Shown: positions 7,781-19,575, counted from the first letter of the stretch. The stretch is 64,000 nt of DNA from Rhodobacter sp. (GCA_020250175.1 JADCEN010000029.1:1-64000), one strand, 5' to 3'. Numbers and translations are program-made. The notes: generated by a model from the letters alone, not told the origin.

Positions 7781-9313
7781 ATGAAAGACATCCTGCAACA
7801 GCTTGAAGACCGCCGCACTGTCGCCCGCGCCGGCGGTGGCGAACGCCGCGTCGCAGCCCAACATGCCAAGGGAAAGCTCAGCGCCCGCGAACGGATCGAC
7901 CTTCTGCTTGATGAAGGCTCGTTCGAGGAATTCGACATGTTCGTCGCCCACCGCTGCACCGACTTCGGCATGCAGGACACGCAGTACCCCGGCGATGGCG
8001 TTGTCACCGGATGGGGCACCGTCAATGGCCGCATGGTCTATGTCTTCAGCCAGGATTTCACGGTACTGGGTGGCTCTGTTTCCGAAACCCATGCAGCGAA
8101 AATCTGCAAGATCATGGATATGGCCGTACAGAACGGCGCACCGGTGATCGGCATCAACGATTCCGGCGGCGCGCGCATCCAGGAAGGCGTCGGCTCGCTT
8201 GCCGCCTATGGCGAGGTGTTCCAGCGCAACATCCTGGCCTCGGGCGTTGTGCCGCAGATCAGCCTGATCATGGGGCCCTGCGCGGGCGGTGCCGTCTATT
8301 CCCCCGCCATGACCGATTTCATCTTCATGGTCAGGGATTCCTCCTACATGTTCGTCACCGGCCCCGATGTGGTGAAAACCGTCACGAACGAGGTGGTGAC
8401 AGCCGAGGAACTTGGCGGTGCCTCGACCCATACCAGAAAATCCAGCGTCGCCGACGGCGCCTTTGAGAATGACGTCGAAGCGCTGGCCGAAACCCGCCGC
8501 CTGATCGATTTCCTGCCCCTGAACAACCGCGAAAAGGCCCCCGTGCGCCCGTTCTTCGACGATCCGGCGCGCATCGAACCCAGTCTCGATACCCTGGTGC
8601 CCGACAATCCGAACCAGCCCTATGACATGAAGGAACTGATCCTGAAGGTCGCGGACGAAGGCGACTTCTTCGAGATTCAGAAGGAGTTTGCGGCCAACAT
8701 CATCACCGGCTTCATCCGCATCGAGGGTCAGTCTGTCGGTGTCGTTGCCAACCAGCCCATCGTGCTGGCCGGCTGCCTTGACATCGACGCCAGCCGCAAG
8801 GCCGCGCGCTTTGTCCGCTTCTGCGACGCCTTCGAAATTCCGATCCTGACCTTTGTCGATGTGCCGGGCTTTTTGCCCGGCGTCGGGCAGGAATATGGCG
8901 GTGTCATCAAGCATGGGGCAAAACTGCTTTTTGCCTATGGCGAGGCCACGGTGCCCAAGGTCACGGTGCTGACGCGCAAGACCTATGGCGGGGCTTATGT
9001 GGTGATGTCGTCCAAGCATCTGCGCGGTGATTTCAACTATGCCTGGCCCACCGCCGAAGTGGCGGTTATGGGCGCGCGCGGCGCGGTGGAAATCCTCTAT
9101 CGCAGCGAGCTTGGCGATGCCGACAGGATCGCGCAGCGCACCAAAGACTACGAAGACCGCTTTGCCAACCCCTTCGTCGCCGCCGAACGCGGCTTTATCG
9201 ACGAGGTGATCATGCCCCATTCCACCCGCCGCCGCGTCGCCCGCGCCTTCGCGGCGCTGCGCACAAAAAAGCAGACAAACCCGTGGAAAAAACACGATAA
9301 CATCCCCCTCTGA
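7781..9313 (+). CDS. pccB: Propionyl-CoA carboxylase beta subunit
   Basis: The 510-residue carboxyltransferase subunit moves CO2 from carboxybiotin to propionyl-CoA, giving (S)-methylmalonyl-CoA in the cytosol. Two crotonase-like halves are visible. The first oxyanion-forming loop is [12 protein letters not shown] at residues 129-140, and the second is in [12 protein letters not shown] from residue 403. Length is typical. The ATG at 7781 follows a GGGGAGGGGG ribosome site and gives the family N-terminus [12 protein letters not shown]; the open frame continues far upstream but that part is the antisense of the efflux gene. The alpha subunit pccA lies about 2 kb downstream with several small genes between. 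Confidence 0.96.
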   Translation: MKDILQQLEDRRTVARAGGGERRVAAQHAKGKLSARERIDLLLDEGSFEEFDMFVAHRCTDFGMQDTQYPGDGVVTGWGTVNGRMVYVFSQDFTVLGGSVSETHAAKICKIMDMAVQNGAPVIGINDSGGARIQEGVGSLAAYGEVFQRNILASGVVPQISLIMGPCAGGAVYSPAMTDFIFMVRDSSYMFVTGPDVVKTVTNEVVTAEELGGASTHTRKSSVADGAFENDVEALAETRRLIDFLPLNNREKAPVRPFFDDPARIEPSLDTLVPDNPNQPYDMKELILKVADEGDFFEIQKEFAANIITGFIRIEGQSVGVVANQPIVLAGCLDIDASRKAARFVRFCDAFEIPILTFVDVPGFLPGVGQEYGGVIKHGAKLLFAYGEATVPKVTVLTRKTYGGAYVVMSSKHLRGDFNYAWPTAEVAVMGARGAVEILYRSELGDADRIAQRTKDYEDRFANPFVAAERGFIDEVIMPHSTRRRVARAFAALRTKKQTNPWKKHDNIPL

Positions 9314-9336
9314 CTCTTCGATGAAAGGACTGTGAG

Positions 9337-9729
9337 GTGTCGGCAACCCATATGATGACAGGCGGGTCGCGTCCCGTGGTTGCCTTCAGCCGCGCGGTCG
9401 GGGCGGATGGCCGGGCATTGCCGCCCGATCCCGCAACGCCCGATGCGTCGCCGCCCGGCGGGATTGCCGCGCAGACCCGCCGGGTCATGGGCAATCCTGC
9501 GGTCGTGCTGAACGGTACCGGACCGGACCGGTTGGGTGTGCTGCAAGGCCGGTGCGTTCTGACCGGATTCGAACGAAATTCCGGGGCCTTCAACAAGGTC
9601 CGCCAAAGCTGCTTTCCGCCGGATCGTCGCCCGGCGCGGACCATGATCGGCGTCACTGCCCCGGCCCCCGGCGCGCCGGCCGGGGTGGATTGCATCGCAC
9701 GCCGCCCGCCAGCCGGGGATGCGGCGTGA
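9337..9729 (+). pseudogene. RidA-like ORF, diverged and probably non-functional
   Basis: This 130-codon GTG-started frame retains RidA (YjgF) landmarks: AQTRRVMGN at about residues 45-53, SGAFNKVR near 82, RRPARTMIGV near 97 and GVDCIA near 114. The parts before and between are missing or scrambled: the usual VFVSGQ strand expected near residue 20 is absent and the loop before the FNK segment is altered. Intact RidA hydrolyses reactive enamine/imine intermediates. The frame is still open and GC-biased at third positions, so a recently diverged gene is possible, but loss of the core strand argues against function. It overlaps the next gene by GTGA. Confidence 0.5.
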
Positions 9730-10130
9730 CCGATCCGGCGCAGCCCGTGCAGGCGGAAGGTGCAAAAGTGCTGTCCGGCGATCCAGAAGGGATACCGGTG
9801 CCCTCGGGCCAGGTTGTGACCTTGCAGGATGTCGTCTGGAACGCGCCGGGACCTGCGGGCCTGACGCTGCGCTTCCGCTTCATCGCCCCTGCCATTGCTG
9901 CAACCGAAACCGGTGCTGCGATTGATTTCGACACGGCTGCGGGCGACATGGCCTGGCTCTGCCAGACCTACGCCCTGCCGCGCCTGTCCGCGCTGGGCCC
10001 CGAACCGGCGCAGATCATCATCTCGCTGTCCGACCGGCCGCTGCGCTTTGGCGAGGCCGCGCCCGATGCCGTCCAGTTTTTCGAAGCCTACAGCCTGACC
10101 GACGGTCGCTGCACCGTGGAGCTTTTCTGA
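9726..10130 (+). CDS. DUF6497 family protein
   Basis: The frame encodes up to 134 residues ending in TDGRCTVELF. The core resembles the DUF6497 family of Rhodobacterales proteins of unknown role: VPSGQVVTLQDVVWN, LTLRFRFIAPAIA, a DMAWLCQTYALPR segment and IIISLSDRPLRFGE. The start is uncertain; I used the GTG at 9726, which overlaps the previous stop, because further upstream the frame is antisense-like. No clear signal peptide follows this start, although family members as I recall them are often exported, so the true N-terminus may have been damaged along with the neighbouring ORF. Confidence 0.65.
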   Translation: MTDPAQPVQAEGAKVLSGDPEGIPVPSGQVVTLQDVVWNAPGPAGLTLRFRFIAPAIAATETGAAIDFDTAAGDMAWLCQTYALPRLSALGPEPAQIIISLSDRPLRFGEAAPDAVQFFEAYSLTDGRCTVELF

Positions 10131-10344
10131 TGCACCTGCCGGATCACGGCGCAAAAGGCGCAGATCGGCCGGGCATTGGTTCTTTCGCGCCACAGCGGGG
10201 AAAAATGCCACTTTTCCGGTGTGCAGCGCAGCATGGATGCGCTAGACTCAGAATTGGCCCATCCCAAGCGGCCATAACCTCGCGTCGGGGGTCGGCTGGT
10301 GATGCGTTGCCAGGACAGGCCTTCCAAGAACACAGGAGACTAGA

Positions 10345-10479
10345 ATGTCTACGAGCACGCGCGTTCTGCTTGCCCTTTGCCTTGCTGCATTTGCGGCGGC
10401 CTGCGCACCGCGCACCGAAGAAGTTGTGGTTGTGGAACCCATCACAAGCGAACCGGCCTCGACCGGAAAGTACAAGTGA
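10345..10479 (+). CDS. Small lipoprotein, 44 residues
   Basis: This short gene has a good AGGAGA ribosome site six bases before the ATG. It encodes a signal peptide (VLLALCLAAFAAAC) whose lipobox AAAC gives a lipidated cysteine at about residue 19, followed by 25 mature residues rich in Glu and Val (EEVVVVEP) ending in GKYK. It would be anchored in a membrane as a tiny lipoprotein. Function is unknown. The strong ribosome site and complete lipobox make it a likely real gene despite its length. Confidence 0.75.
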   Translation: MSTSTRVLLALCLAAFAAACAPRTEEVVVVEPITSEPASTGKYK

Positions 10480-10545
10480 CCTGAGCGGGCGGGGTGCCCC
10501 CCGGCACTTCGCCCACTTCGGTGCGGCCCTGGTCCGGGGGCTTTC

Positions 10546-10950
10546 ATGCTGAAGCATCGCGGCTTTCCGGGCCGCCTTCCGGGCACCGATCATCAGTTCG
10601 TCATCCGCCATGCCAACCACAAGGATGGCCCGGCGAAACTTGTGTCGCGGGAGCGCTATCGCGACCGCAAGCATGTCGACAGGCTTGCCGACGCCGCCTT
10701 CATGGCGGCCCTTTGGGACCATTTCGGCGAAGACCCGTTCGAGCGCGGCAATCTGGATGCAGGCCGCCTGTCCTGGTTGTTCGGGCGCGAAGTTGTGCCC
10801 GCAGAAGACCCGTTCAACCCCGCCAGCTATGACGCGCTGCTGCGAATTGACGTGAAGCGCGCCCGCGCCGCCTTTCCCGAGGTGTTCGCGGAAGGGACGG
10901 TCACCCCGGATCAAGGCGGTGAAGACCGGGATGACGGGGGAAGGCAATGA
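10546..10950 (+). CDS. Conserved hypothetical protein, 134 residues
   Basis: The product is charged and soluble, with no signal peptide or membrane helix. Recognisable segments are GTDHQFVIRHANH near residues 17-29, LVSRERYRDRKHVDRLADAAF near 31-51, and WDHFGEDPF with GREVVPAEDPF near 57-92. The last 20 residues are acidic and low in complexity. I do not recognise a characterised family. Its position between pccB and pccA, on the same strand, suggests co-expression with the carboxylase, but nothing in the sequence links it to catalysis. Codon use matches the neighbours. Confidence 0.7.
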   Translation: MLKHRGFPGRLPGTDHQFVIRHANHKDGPAKLVSRERYRDRKHVDRLADAAFMAALWDHFGEDPFERGNLDAGRLSWLFGREVVPAEDPFNPASYDALLRIDVKRARAAFPEVFAEGTVTPDQGGEDRDDGGRQ

Positions 10951-11096
10951 TTCGGCCCGCCGAAGCACCGTGCAGGTCCGATACCGCGAAGGACATTCTG
11001 GAACGGTGGTTCAGTTTTCGTTTCGTGCATCAGTTGCCCTGCAGGTACCTGGAGCGGGCGGAAGTTTGCCCGATCTTTTTCAACACCCTCCGATCC

Positions 11097-11220
11097 CGCG
11101 CCCGGACCGCCAAGGCCACGCTCCGGTGCAGCATGGCCCGGCCCAACACCCGAAGGCGCAAGCCGCAGGGCAAGATGGGTTGGGCCGGGGACGCGGCTGG
11201 TAAATCAGGCAAGAAAAAGA
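11097..11220 (+). repeat. Family II hairpin element, short copy C
   Basis: This 124-base block in the gap before pccA matches the left part of element B (51049-51336). It starts with CGCGCCCGGACCG, keeps the CCACGCTCC arm, the CGAAGGCGCAAGCCGCAGGGCAA segment and the GGTTGGGC box, then passes through AAATCAGGC (11202-11210) directly into the terminal AAGAAAAAG motif. The right arm of its first hairpin has decayed (GCAGCATGG instead of GGAGCGTGG). The middle of the element is missing. The rest of the 325-base gap, 10951-11096 and 11221-11275, shows no gene. Confidence 0.75.
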
Positions 11221-11275
11221 GGTGCGCCTTGATCCAGCCACGTCATTGCCGCATCGTCCAACAGCAAGGACTGCC

Positions 11276-13279
<2,004 letters not shown>

Positions 13280-13283
13280 CCCC

Positions 13284-13727
13284 TCACCGCCCCGAAGGAC
13301 GCTGCTCCAGCATTTCCTGCCGCCGCAGCGGAAAGCGGTCGATGGCATGGGTGATGTCGCGCACGCCCCAGGGTGCGGGGTTGCGCCGCTTGACCTCGCC
13401 GTCCTTGTCCATCAGCACAAGCGAAAAGCCGCGCGGGCGCAGCCTTTGGCGCACCTCGGTCCGCGCCGCCGGGTCGGTGTCGGTGATGATGACCACGTCG
13501 CGTTCTTCCAGCGGCGCAAGGTCGGCGTTGATGCGCTGCATCTGGCGCTGGAACGCCGGGTCGTTCGGCGTGTCGGCAAAGACCACGATCGGGCGCTTGA
13601 GCCACAGGAAATCGTTCAGCGTCACGCCTGCGGCGTCAATCGGGCCAAAGGACGGGGCAGGCGTATCCTGCGCGGCGGCAGCCAGCGGCAGAAAGCAAGA
13701 CAGAACAAGGATGTGAAGCAGTTTCAT
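13284..13727 (-). CDS. DUF4174 domain protein, exported
   Basis: The 147-residue product starts with a cleavable signal peptide (residues 1-19, ending AAAAQD), so it is probably periplasmic. The mature part matches the DUF4174 family, which has a thioredoxin-like arrangement: RPIVVFADTPNDPAFQRQ, then DVVIITDTDP, then GFSLVLMDKDGEVKRR. There is no CxxC motif, so redox activity is not supported by sequence. The function of the family is unknown. It is transcribed towards pccA and shares a 97-base divergent region with the mutase gene. Confidence 0.8.
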   Translation of the reverse strand: MKLLHILVLSCFLPLAAAAQDTPAPSFGPIDAAGVTLNDFLWLKRPIVVFADTPNDPAFQRQMQRINADLAPLEERDVVIITDTDPAARTEVRQRLRPRGFSLVLMDKDGEVKRRNPAPWGVRDITHAIDRFPLRRQEMLEQRPSGR

Positions 13728-13824
13728 GCAGGCCCCCTTCGCCCTTCGGATATAGGGCAGGACCTTGCAAAACCAAAGCGGATTGCCGGGGAATTCGAAC
13801 GACGGGACGATGGAAGGACAGGCG

Positions 13825-15960
13825 ATGACCGACGCGCAGAAGGCATGGGCGGCCCTTGCCGCGAAAGAGCTGAAGGGGGCCAGCCCTGACAGCCTGATCT
13901 GGCACACGCTGGAAGGCATTCCCGTCAAGCCGCTTTACACCGCCGAAGACCTGGCGGGCCTGTCTCACCTTGGCTCGTTTCCGGGCCTTGCGCCCTTCAC
14001 GCGCGGCGTGAAGGCCACGATGTATGCGGGCCGCCCCTGGACCATCCGGCAATATGCGGGCTTCTCCACCGCCGGGGAATCCAACGCCTTTTACCGCAAG
14101 GCGCTGGCGGCGGGGCAGCAGGGTATCTCTGTCGCCTTCGATCTGGCCACCCACCGCGGCTATGACAGCGACCATCCGCGTGTGGTGGGCGATGTCGGCA
14201 AGGCCGGTGTCGCCATCGACTCGGTCGAGGATATGAAGCTTCTGTTCGACGGTATCCCGCTGGACAAGGTCAGCGTGTCAATGACCATGAACGGCGCGGT
14301 CATCCCGATCCTTGCCAGCTTCATCGTCGCGGGCGAGGAACAGGGCGTGGACCGCAGCCTGCTGTCGGGCACGATCCAGAACGATATCCTCAAGGAATTC
14401 ATGGTGCGCAACACCTATGTCTACCCGCCCGAGCCGTCGATGCGCATCGTGGCCGACATCATCGAATACACCGCCGCAGAGATGCCGAAGTTCAACTCCA
14501 TCTCGATCTCTGGCTATCACATGCAGGAAGCGGGCGCGAACCTGGTGCAGGAACTGGCCTTTACCCTGGCTGACGGGCGGGAATATGTTCGCGCCGCGCT
14601 GGCGCGCGGCATGACTGTGGATGATTTCGCAGGCCGCTTGTCCTTCTTCTTTGCCATCGGCATGAACTTTTTCATGGAGGCGGCCAAACTGCGCGCGGCG
14701 CGCCTTTTGTGGCATCGCATCATGTCGGAGTTTCAGCCGAAGAAACCCGCCAGCCTGATGCTGCGCACCCATTGCCAGACGTCCGGGGTCAGCCTGCAGG
14801 AACAGGACCCCTACAACAACATCGTGCGCACGGCCTATGAGGCGATGGCCGCCGTGCTGGGCGGCACCCAGTCGCTGCACACCAATGCGCTGGACGAGGC
14901 CATTGCCCTGCCCACCGAATTCGCCGCCCGCATCGCCCGCAACACCCAGTTGATCCTGCAGGAGGAAACCGGCGTGGCGAAGGTGATCGATCCGCTGGCG
15001 GGAAGCTACTATGTCGAAAGCCTGACGGCCCGCATGGCCGAAGAGGCTTGGGCGCTGATCGAAGAGGTCGAGGCGATGGGCGGCATGACCAAGGCCGTTG
15101 CCTCTGGCATGCCCAAGCTCAGGATCGAGGATTCCGCCGCCCGCCGCCAGGCCGCCATCGACCGGGGCGAAGAGGTGATCGTGGGCGTCAACAGGTATCG
15201 CCCGGATACCGAAGACCCCATCGATTTCCGCAGCATCGACAATGCCGCCGTGCGCGACGCGCAGACAGCCCGCCTTGCCACCGTCCGCAGCACCCGTGAC
15301 AGCGCCGCCTGCGACGCGGCGCTGGCCGAAATTGGCCGCCGCGCGGCCCAGGGCGGCAACCTGCTGGAGGCCGCCGTCACCGCCGCCCGCGCCCGCGCCA
15401 CTGTGGGGGAAATCAGCATGGCCATGGAAAAGGTCTTCGGCCGTCACCGGGCCGAGGTCAGAACCCTTGCCGGGGTCTATGGTGCCGCCTATGCGGGCGA
15501 CAAGGCGTTCGCCGCCATTCAGCAGGATGTCGAGGCCTTTGCCGAACAGGAAGGCCGCCGTCCCCGCATGCTGGTCGTCAAGATGGGCCAGGACGGGCAT
15601 GACCGGGGAGCCAAGGTCATTGCCACCGCCTTTGCCGACATCGGCTTTGATGTGGATGTGGGCCCCCTGTTCCAGACGCCGGAAGAGGCCGCGCAGGATG
15701 CCATCGACAATGATGTGCATGTGGTGGGTATCTCATCCCAGGCCGCCGGCCACCGGACGCTGGCCCCGAAACTGGTGCAGGCGCTGAACGATGCCGGTGC
15801 CGGGGAAATTCTGGTGATCTGCGGCGGCGTCATCCCGCAGCAGGATTACCGGTTTCTGTACGACCACGGCATCAAGGCCATCTTCGGCCCGGGCACCAAC
15901 ATCCCCGAAGCCGCCCGGGACATCCTGCGCCTGATCCGCGAAACGCGGGCCGGGGCGTAG
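13825..15960 (+). CDS. Methylmalonyl-CoA mutase
   Basis: This 711-residue B12-dependent mutase interconverts (R)-methylmalonyl-CoA and succinyl-CoA in the cytosol, completing the propionyl-CoA route begun by PccAB. The N-terminal TIM-barrel carries [15 protein letters not shown] and [15 protein letters not shown], which line the CoA and radical site. The C-terminal cobalamin domain has DGHDRG at 590-595, with His592 as the cobalt ligand, followed by GISSQAAGH. The single chain of this length is the homodimeric or alpha type; no separate small subunit is present. I chose the ATG at 13825 ([12 protein letters not shown]); an in-frame ATG 15 bases upstream is possible. The epimerase gene is not in the window. 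Confidence 0.95.
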   Translation: MTDAQKAWAALAAKELKGASPDSLIWHTLEGIPVKPLYTAEDLAGLSHLGSFPGLAPFTRGVKATMYAGRPWTIRQYAGFSTAGESNAFYRKALAAGQQGISVAFDLATHRGYDSDHPRVVGDVGKAGVAIDSVEDMKLLFDGIPLDKVSVSMTMNGAVIPILASFIVAGEEQGVDRSLLSGTIQNDILKEFMVRNTYVYPPEPSMRIVADIIEYTAAEMPKFNSISISGYHMQEAGANLVQELAFTLADGREYVRAALARGMTVDDFAGRLSFFFAIGMNFFMEAAKLRAARLLWHRIMSEFQPKKPASLMLRTHCQTSGVSLQEQDPYNNIVRTAYEAMAAVLGGTQSLHTNALDEAIALPTEFAARIARNTQLILQEETGVAKVIDPLAGSYYVESLTARMAEEAWALIEEVEAMGGMTKAVASGMPKLRIEDSAARRQAAIDRGEEVIVGVNRYRPDTEDPIDFRSIDNAAVRDAQTARLATVRSTRDSAACDAALAEIGRRAAQGGNLLEAAVTAARARATVGEISMAMEKVFGRHRAEVRTLAGVYGAAYAGDKAFAAIQQDVEAFAEQEGRRPRMLVVKMGQDGHDRGAKVIATAFADIGFDVDVGPLFQTPEEAAQDAIDNDVHVVGISSQAAGHRTLAPKLVQALNDAGAGEILVICGGVIPQQDYRFLYDHGIKAIFGPGTNIPEAARDILRLIRETRAGA

Positions 15961-16153
15961 CTGCGGGCCGGGGGGGGCGCGGCGTTTGCGATCAGGCTGG
16001 CCTTCGCGATCGTCCCGGTACCGAACCGGATCGTCAGCCCCCCCCGGTGCAGGGGCACTGCATGGCAGCCGGGCCAAAGCCGCGTCCGGCGGGCGGGGGG
16101 CGCGGGTCTGGTCGTGGCGGTCAGCTTTGCGCCGGATTTGCGGGATGACCCGC

Positions 16154-17164
16154 TTACGGCAGTTGTGCGGCAGGGTCGGTCGGGGTTAGGATAACCTCGA
16201 CCCGCCTGTTTCTGGCCCGCCCCTCTTCGGTCAGGTTGCTGGCCCGGGGGGCAAGATAGCCCACACCTTCTGCCGTGATCTGCGTGGCGGGCACCGCATA
16301 GTCGGCAATCAACCGTTCGCGCACCGATGCCGCGCGCGCGCGCGACAGCGTGATGTTGCCCGCCAGCCCGCCCGCCGTATCGGTATGGCCCACCAGCGCC
16401 ACGCTGCGCGCGGGGTCTTGCTTCAGAAATTCGGCCAGGGCGGTAAGCGATTCGAACCGCCCCGGGCCGATCTCGGCCGACTCCGACGTGAAAACCAGGT
16501 CTTCCAGCACGGCAAAGCCATTGGCTTGCAGCGCGGCGGAAAGGTCCGGCGGCTGAAGAAGCGGATCTGCCCCCTCCCGGACCGGGGCGGTTGCCACCGT
16601 GGTCGCCTGCTCGGCCGGGGCCGCCTGCCCTGCGGCGGGCAATGCCGCGCCGATCGATACCATCTGGACGAAGCCTGCTTCGGCAGACCGGCTGACCAGC
16701 AGGCTGACCGCTTCCGGCCCGTCGCCCCCGCTGCGTTCCGCCGCTAGAAAACGGAAATCGCCCAGATCGACATGCATGTCAGGCTCTGGCAGCACATCGA
16801 TCGAAAAGCGAAAGTCGAAGCCGCCGCAGGCATCCGTCTTGCATTCCCAAAGGGTGCGGAACCCGGCCCGGTCAAGCTGGTCGCGCAGCGGGGCCAGAAT
16901 CTGCAAGGTCGTCATGCCCGGGGCCGCAAGCCGCCAGGCGGTCTGTTCCAGCGGGCCTTCAAGGATTTGGCTGGGCACGTGCCCATCCTGCCAGGGACCG
17001 ACGGGCAAGGCATAGCTCGCCAGCGGTTCGCGGCGGGTGGCCGTTGTGCTGGCCGGGGCGGGAAACTCCAGCGCCACCGCCAGCGCCGCCGATGGCAGCA
17101 GGAAGGCAGCCCCAAGCAGAACCCCGTCACGCAGGCTGGGTCGTTGAAAAACGGGCACTGCCAC
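16154..17164 (-). CDS. OmpA-family outer membrane or peptidoglycan-binding protein
   Basis: The 336-residue product, from a GTG start, has a signal peptide over about residues 1-29. The central part (about 50-210) has no named family but includes two cysteines in WECKTDACGGF. The C-terminal 110 residues are an OmpA-like peptidoglycan-binding domain: LVFTSESAEIGPG, VALVGHTDTAG, LSRARAASVRERL, ITAEGVGYLAP and NRRVEVIL. Such domains tether envelope proteins to the cell wall from the outer membrane. It precedes no obvious partner; the GNAT gene lies 15 bases upstream on the same strand. Confidence 0.85.
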   Translation of the reverse strand: MAVPVFQRPSLRDGVLLGAAFLLPSAALAVALEFPAPASTTATRREPLASYALPVGPWQDGHVPSQILEGPLEQTAWRLAAPGMTTLQILAPLRDQLDRAGFRTLWECKTDACGGFDFRFSIDVLPEPDMHVDLGDFRFLAAERSGGDGPEAVSLLVSRSAEAGFVQMVSIGAALPAAGQAAPAEQATTVATAPVREGADPLLQPPDLSAALQANGFAVLEDLVFTSESAEIGPGRFESLTALAEFLKQDPARSVALVGHTDTAGGLAGNITLSRARAASVRERLIADYAVPATQITAEGVGYLAPRASNLTEEGRARNRRVEVILTPTDPAAQLP

Positions 17165-17179
17165 TTGGCCTCTTCGGGC

Positions 17180-17890
17180 TCACTTTACGCGGTAGTGGTA
17201 CTGTCCCACAGCTTTCATGCCAAGGGAAGCATAGAGCGCACGGGCCGGACCGTTGGCTTCGGTCACGGCCACGGCAAGGGCAAGCGCCCCGTTTTCGCCC
17301 GCCCAGACGGCGGCGCGGCGCAGAAGGGACCCGCCAACCCCGGCGCGGCGCATCGGTTCGGGAACGACCAGCGCGTGCAGCATCGCGGTTCGGTCATGCA
17401 CGGCGACAAAGGCGGCCCCTGACGGTCGGTCGCCCCTGCGTCCCAGAAGGGCGGCACGGGGTGCCGGGGCGCGGTGCATGACCGCAAGCCGGGCCGGACC
17501 AATGCCACCATTGGCCCAAAGCGAGCGGGTGATGGCCAGCGGGGGCCAGTGGGGAAAGGCGGTCATCGGATCGGGCGCGGGTTTGAACGTGGCAATGGGG
17601 GCTGCATAGATCACCGTCGGGTCCGCCACCTGATAGCCGCGCCAGGCAAGGCTGCCGTCCAGGCTGTCATCGCCCGGCCGGATCATGAATTGCAACCGCT
17701 GCCCCAGGCCGGTCATCGCCGCTTCCGCCTGTTCAAGCTGATCCTCTGTCCAGTCGCCATCGCAGCTGGCCGAGGAGACGCGTCTGCCGCCGCCCCCGCC
17801 CTCACGCAGGGTGAAGCCGCCGGATGCAAAGCGGCGCAGGGCGGGCCAGGTCGCCTCGTTTGCCGCGAACAGGTCGGACAGCAGGATCAT
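17180..17890 (-). CDS. GNAT-family N-acetyltransferase
   Basis: This 236-residue protein has a GNAT domain in its C-terminal half: an ALVVPEPMRRAGVGG segment with the acetyl-CoA motif RRAGVGGSL at 181-189, and YASLGMKAVGQYHYR at the end. The N-terminal 110 residues lack a named domain. The substrate is unknown. Its ATG overlaps the stop of the CinA-like gene (ATGA), which indicates co-transcription with it. Confidence 0.8.
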   Translation of the reverse strand: MILLSDLFAANEATWPALRRFASGGFTLREGGGGGRRVSSASCDGDWTEDQLEQAEAAMTGLGQRLQFMIRPGDDSLDGSLAWRGYQVADPTVIYAAPIATFKPAPDPMTAFPHWPPLAITRSLWANGGIGPARLAVMHRAPAPRAALLGRRGDRPSGAAFVAVHDRTAMLHALVVPEPMRRAGVGGSLLRRAAVWAGENGALALAVAVTEANGPARALYASLGMKAVGQYHYRVK

Positions 17891-18618
17891 GCCAGGCTTT
17901 CGGGGAACAGGGCGGCAAGCCGCGTCATCGCAACGGCCAGCCTGCTGCTGTCTGTACCGCGAATGACAAGATTGGTGCCAAGCACCCCGTTCTGCACGAA
18001 GGGATAGCTGCCCATGCTCAGGTCGGGGAATTCCGCTGCAAGGTCGCCGAAGGGCCCGGCAATCTCGCCCTCGCCCCGGTTGACGCGCAGGCTTTGGCTG
18101 AGCAGCGGCTTGCCCCCCGTCAGCGTCGGCAGGACCGAGGCGACCATGGCCTGAAAGATGTTGGGCACCCCCGCCATGACATGTACGTTGCCCAGGGTGA
18201 AGCCCGGTGCGGTGGAGACGGGATTGTCGATCAGGCGCGCGCCTTCGGGAATGCGGGCCATGCGCTGGCGTGCCGCGTTGAACTCCAGCCCCGCGCGGCG
18301 GTAATGCGCCACAAGCAGGGCGCGGGCATCGGCGCGGATGCCGATGGCGGCCCCGAAGGCAGCGGCAATGGCATCGGCGGTGATATCGTCATGCGTGGGG
18401 CCGATCCCGCCCGAGGTGAAGACATGGTCATGAGCGGCGCGCAGGGCATTGACGGCGGCCACAATCACCGCATGGTCATCGGCCACAACCCGCACTTCGC
18501 GCAGGCTGATGCCGTGCCGCGTCAATTCGCCCGCAAGGTAAAAGGTATTCCCGTCGCGGGTGCGCCCCGACAGAATCTCGTCGCCGATCACCAGCATGGC
18601 TGCGGTTGGATTGGTCAT
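17887..18618 (-). CDS. CinA-like molybdopterin-binding domain protein
   Basis: The 243-residue protein matches the N-terminal MoCF-type domain of CinA and related proteins: AMLVIGDEILSGRTRDGN near residues 7-23, FTSGGIGPTHDD near 70-81, and VHVMAGVPNIFQAM near 149-162. The C-terminal nicotinamide-nucleotide amidase domain of full CinA is absent, as in the short paralogues common in alphaproteobacteria. It may act as a nucleotide pyrophosphatase, but activity cannot be read from the sequence. I took the ATG at 18618 that starts the conserved strand. It overlaps the downstream GNAT gene by four bases and is divergent from map. Confidence 0.82.
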   Translation of the reverse strand: MTNPTAAMLVIGDEILSGRTRDGNTFYLAGELTRHGISLREVRVVADDHAVIVAAVNALRAAHDHVFTSGGIGPTHDDITADAIAAAFGAAIGIRADARALLVAHYRRAGLEFNAARQRMARIPEGARLIDNPVSTAPGFTLGNVHVMAGVPNIFQAMVASVLPTLTGGKPLLSQSLRVNRGEGEIAGPFGDLAAEFPDLSMGSYPFVQNGVLGTNLVIRGTDSSRLAVAMTRLAALFPESLA

Positions 18619-18756
18619 CGGATGCCCCTGTGCCACTGACAGACCCGGTATAGGCGCGCGCGCCCTGGGTTTCAAACCCCGGCTGGCGATCCCCGGCCTC
18701 TGGCCAAGTCGGGCCGCATTCACTATCTAGGGGCGAAAATCAGGGACCCGGCGGTT

Positions 18757-19575
18757 TTGGACGAAACTCGCGGACGCATCACACGGGACGGTATCCGCAT
18801 CCATGAGGATGCGGATTTTGCCGGCATGGCGGCAGCAGGCCGGGTTGCGGCGGAAATCCTCGATATGATCGGACCGCTTGTTGCACCCGGTGTCACGACC
18901 GAGGCGCTGGATGATTTCATCACGCAAGAGGTGGCGCGGCGCGGCGTTGTTTCGGCGACCATCGGCTACAAGGGCTACAGGCACGCCTCGTGCATATCGG
19001 TGAACCACGTTGTCTGTCACGGGATTCCCGGACCGAAGATGCTGAAGGACGGCGATATCCTGAACATCGACGTGACCGTGATCGTCGATGGCTGGTTCGG
19101 CGACACCAGCCGGATGTATGTGGCGGGCGATCTGCCGCGCAAGTCCGAGCGTCTGATCCAGGTGACCCATGACGCGCTGATGAAGGGGATCGAGGCAGTG
19201 CGCCCCGGCAACAGCTTTGGCGACATCGGCCATGCCATCCAGACCTATGTCGAGGCGCAGCGCATGAGCGTTGTGCGCGACTTTTGCGGGCATGGGCTGG
19301 GCCGGGTGTTCCACGCCCCGCCGAATGTGCTGCATTACGGGCGGCCCGGCACGGCGGCGGTGCTGGAAGAGGGCATGTTCTTTACCATCGAGCCGATGGT
19401 CAACCTTGGACGCCCGGAAACCAAGGTGCTGGCCGATGACTGGACAGCGGTGACGCGCGACAAGTCGCTGTCGGCGCAGTTCGAACATTCGGTGGGTGTC
19501 ACCGCGACGGGATGCGAGATTTTCACGCTTTCGCCCGCCGGATTGTTTCACCCCACCTGCGGCCGGGCGGCTTGA
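18757..19575 (+). CDS. map: Methionine aminopeptidase, type I
   Basis: The 272-residue enzyme removes the initiator methionine from nascent proteins. Metal-binding residues of the family are visible: Asp in NIDVTVIVDGWFGDTS (two aspartates), His in FCGHGLGRVFH, Glu in FTIEPMV and Glu in QFEHSVGV. The only start that includes the conserved N-terminal RITRDGIRIHE segment is TTG at 18757. The 3' end overlaps the next gene by four bases (TTGA). Confidence 0.93.
   Translation: MDETRGRITRDGIRIHEDADFAGMAAAGRVAAEILDMIGPLVAPGVTTEALDDFITQEVARRGVVSATIGYKGYRHASCISVNHVVCHGIPGPKMLKDGDILNIDVTVIVDGWFGDTSRMYVAGDLPRKSERLIQVTHDALMKGIEAVRPGNSFGDIGHAIQTYVEAQRMSVVRDFCGHGLGRVFHAPPNVLHYGRPGTAAVLEEGMFFTIEPMVNLGRPETKVLADDWTAVTRDKSLSAQFEHSVGVTATGCEIFTLSPAGLFHPTCGRAA

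Noticed and set aside
9560-9575. tRNA T-loop-like GATTCGAAC
   Set aside because: No acceptor stem or anticodon arm can be built around it, and it lies within the RidA-like frame.
13728-13824. Cobalamin riboswitch before the mutase gene
   Set aside because: The 97-base region is too short for one and lacks a recognisable B12 box.
14278-15720. A 480-codon open frame antisense to the mutase gene
   Set aside because: Same reasoning: it is the complement of a clear coding gene and resembles no family.
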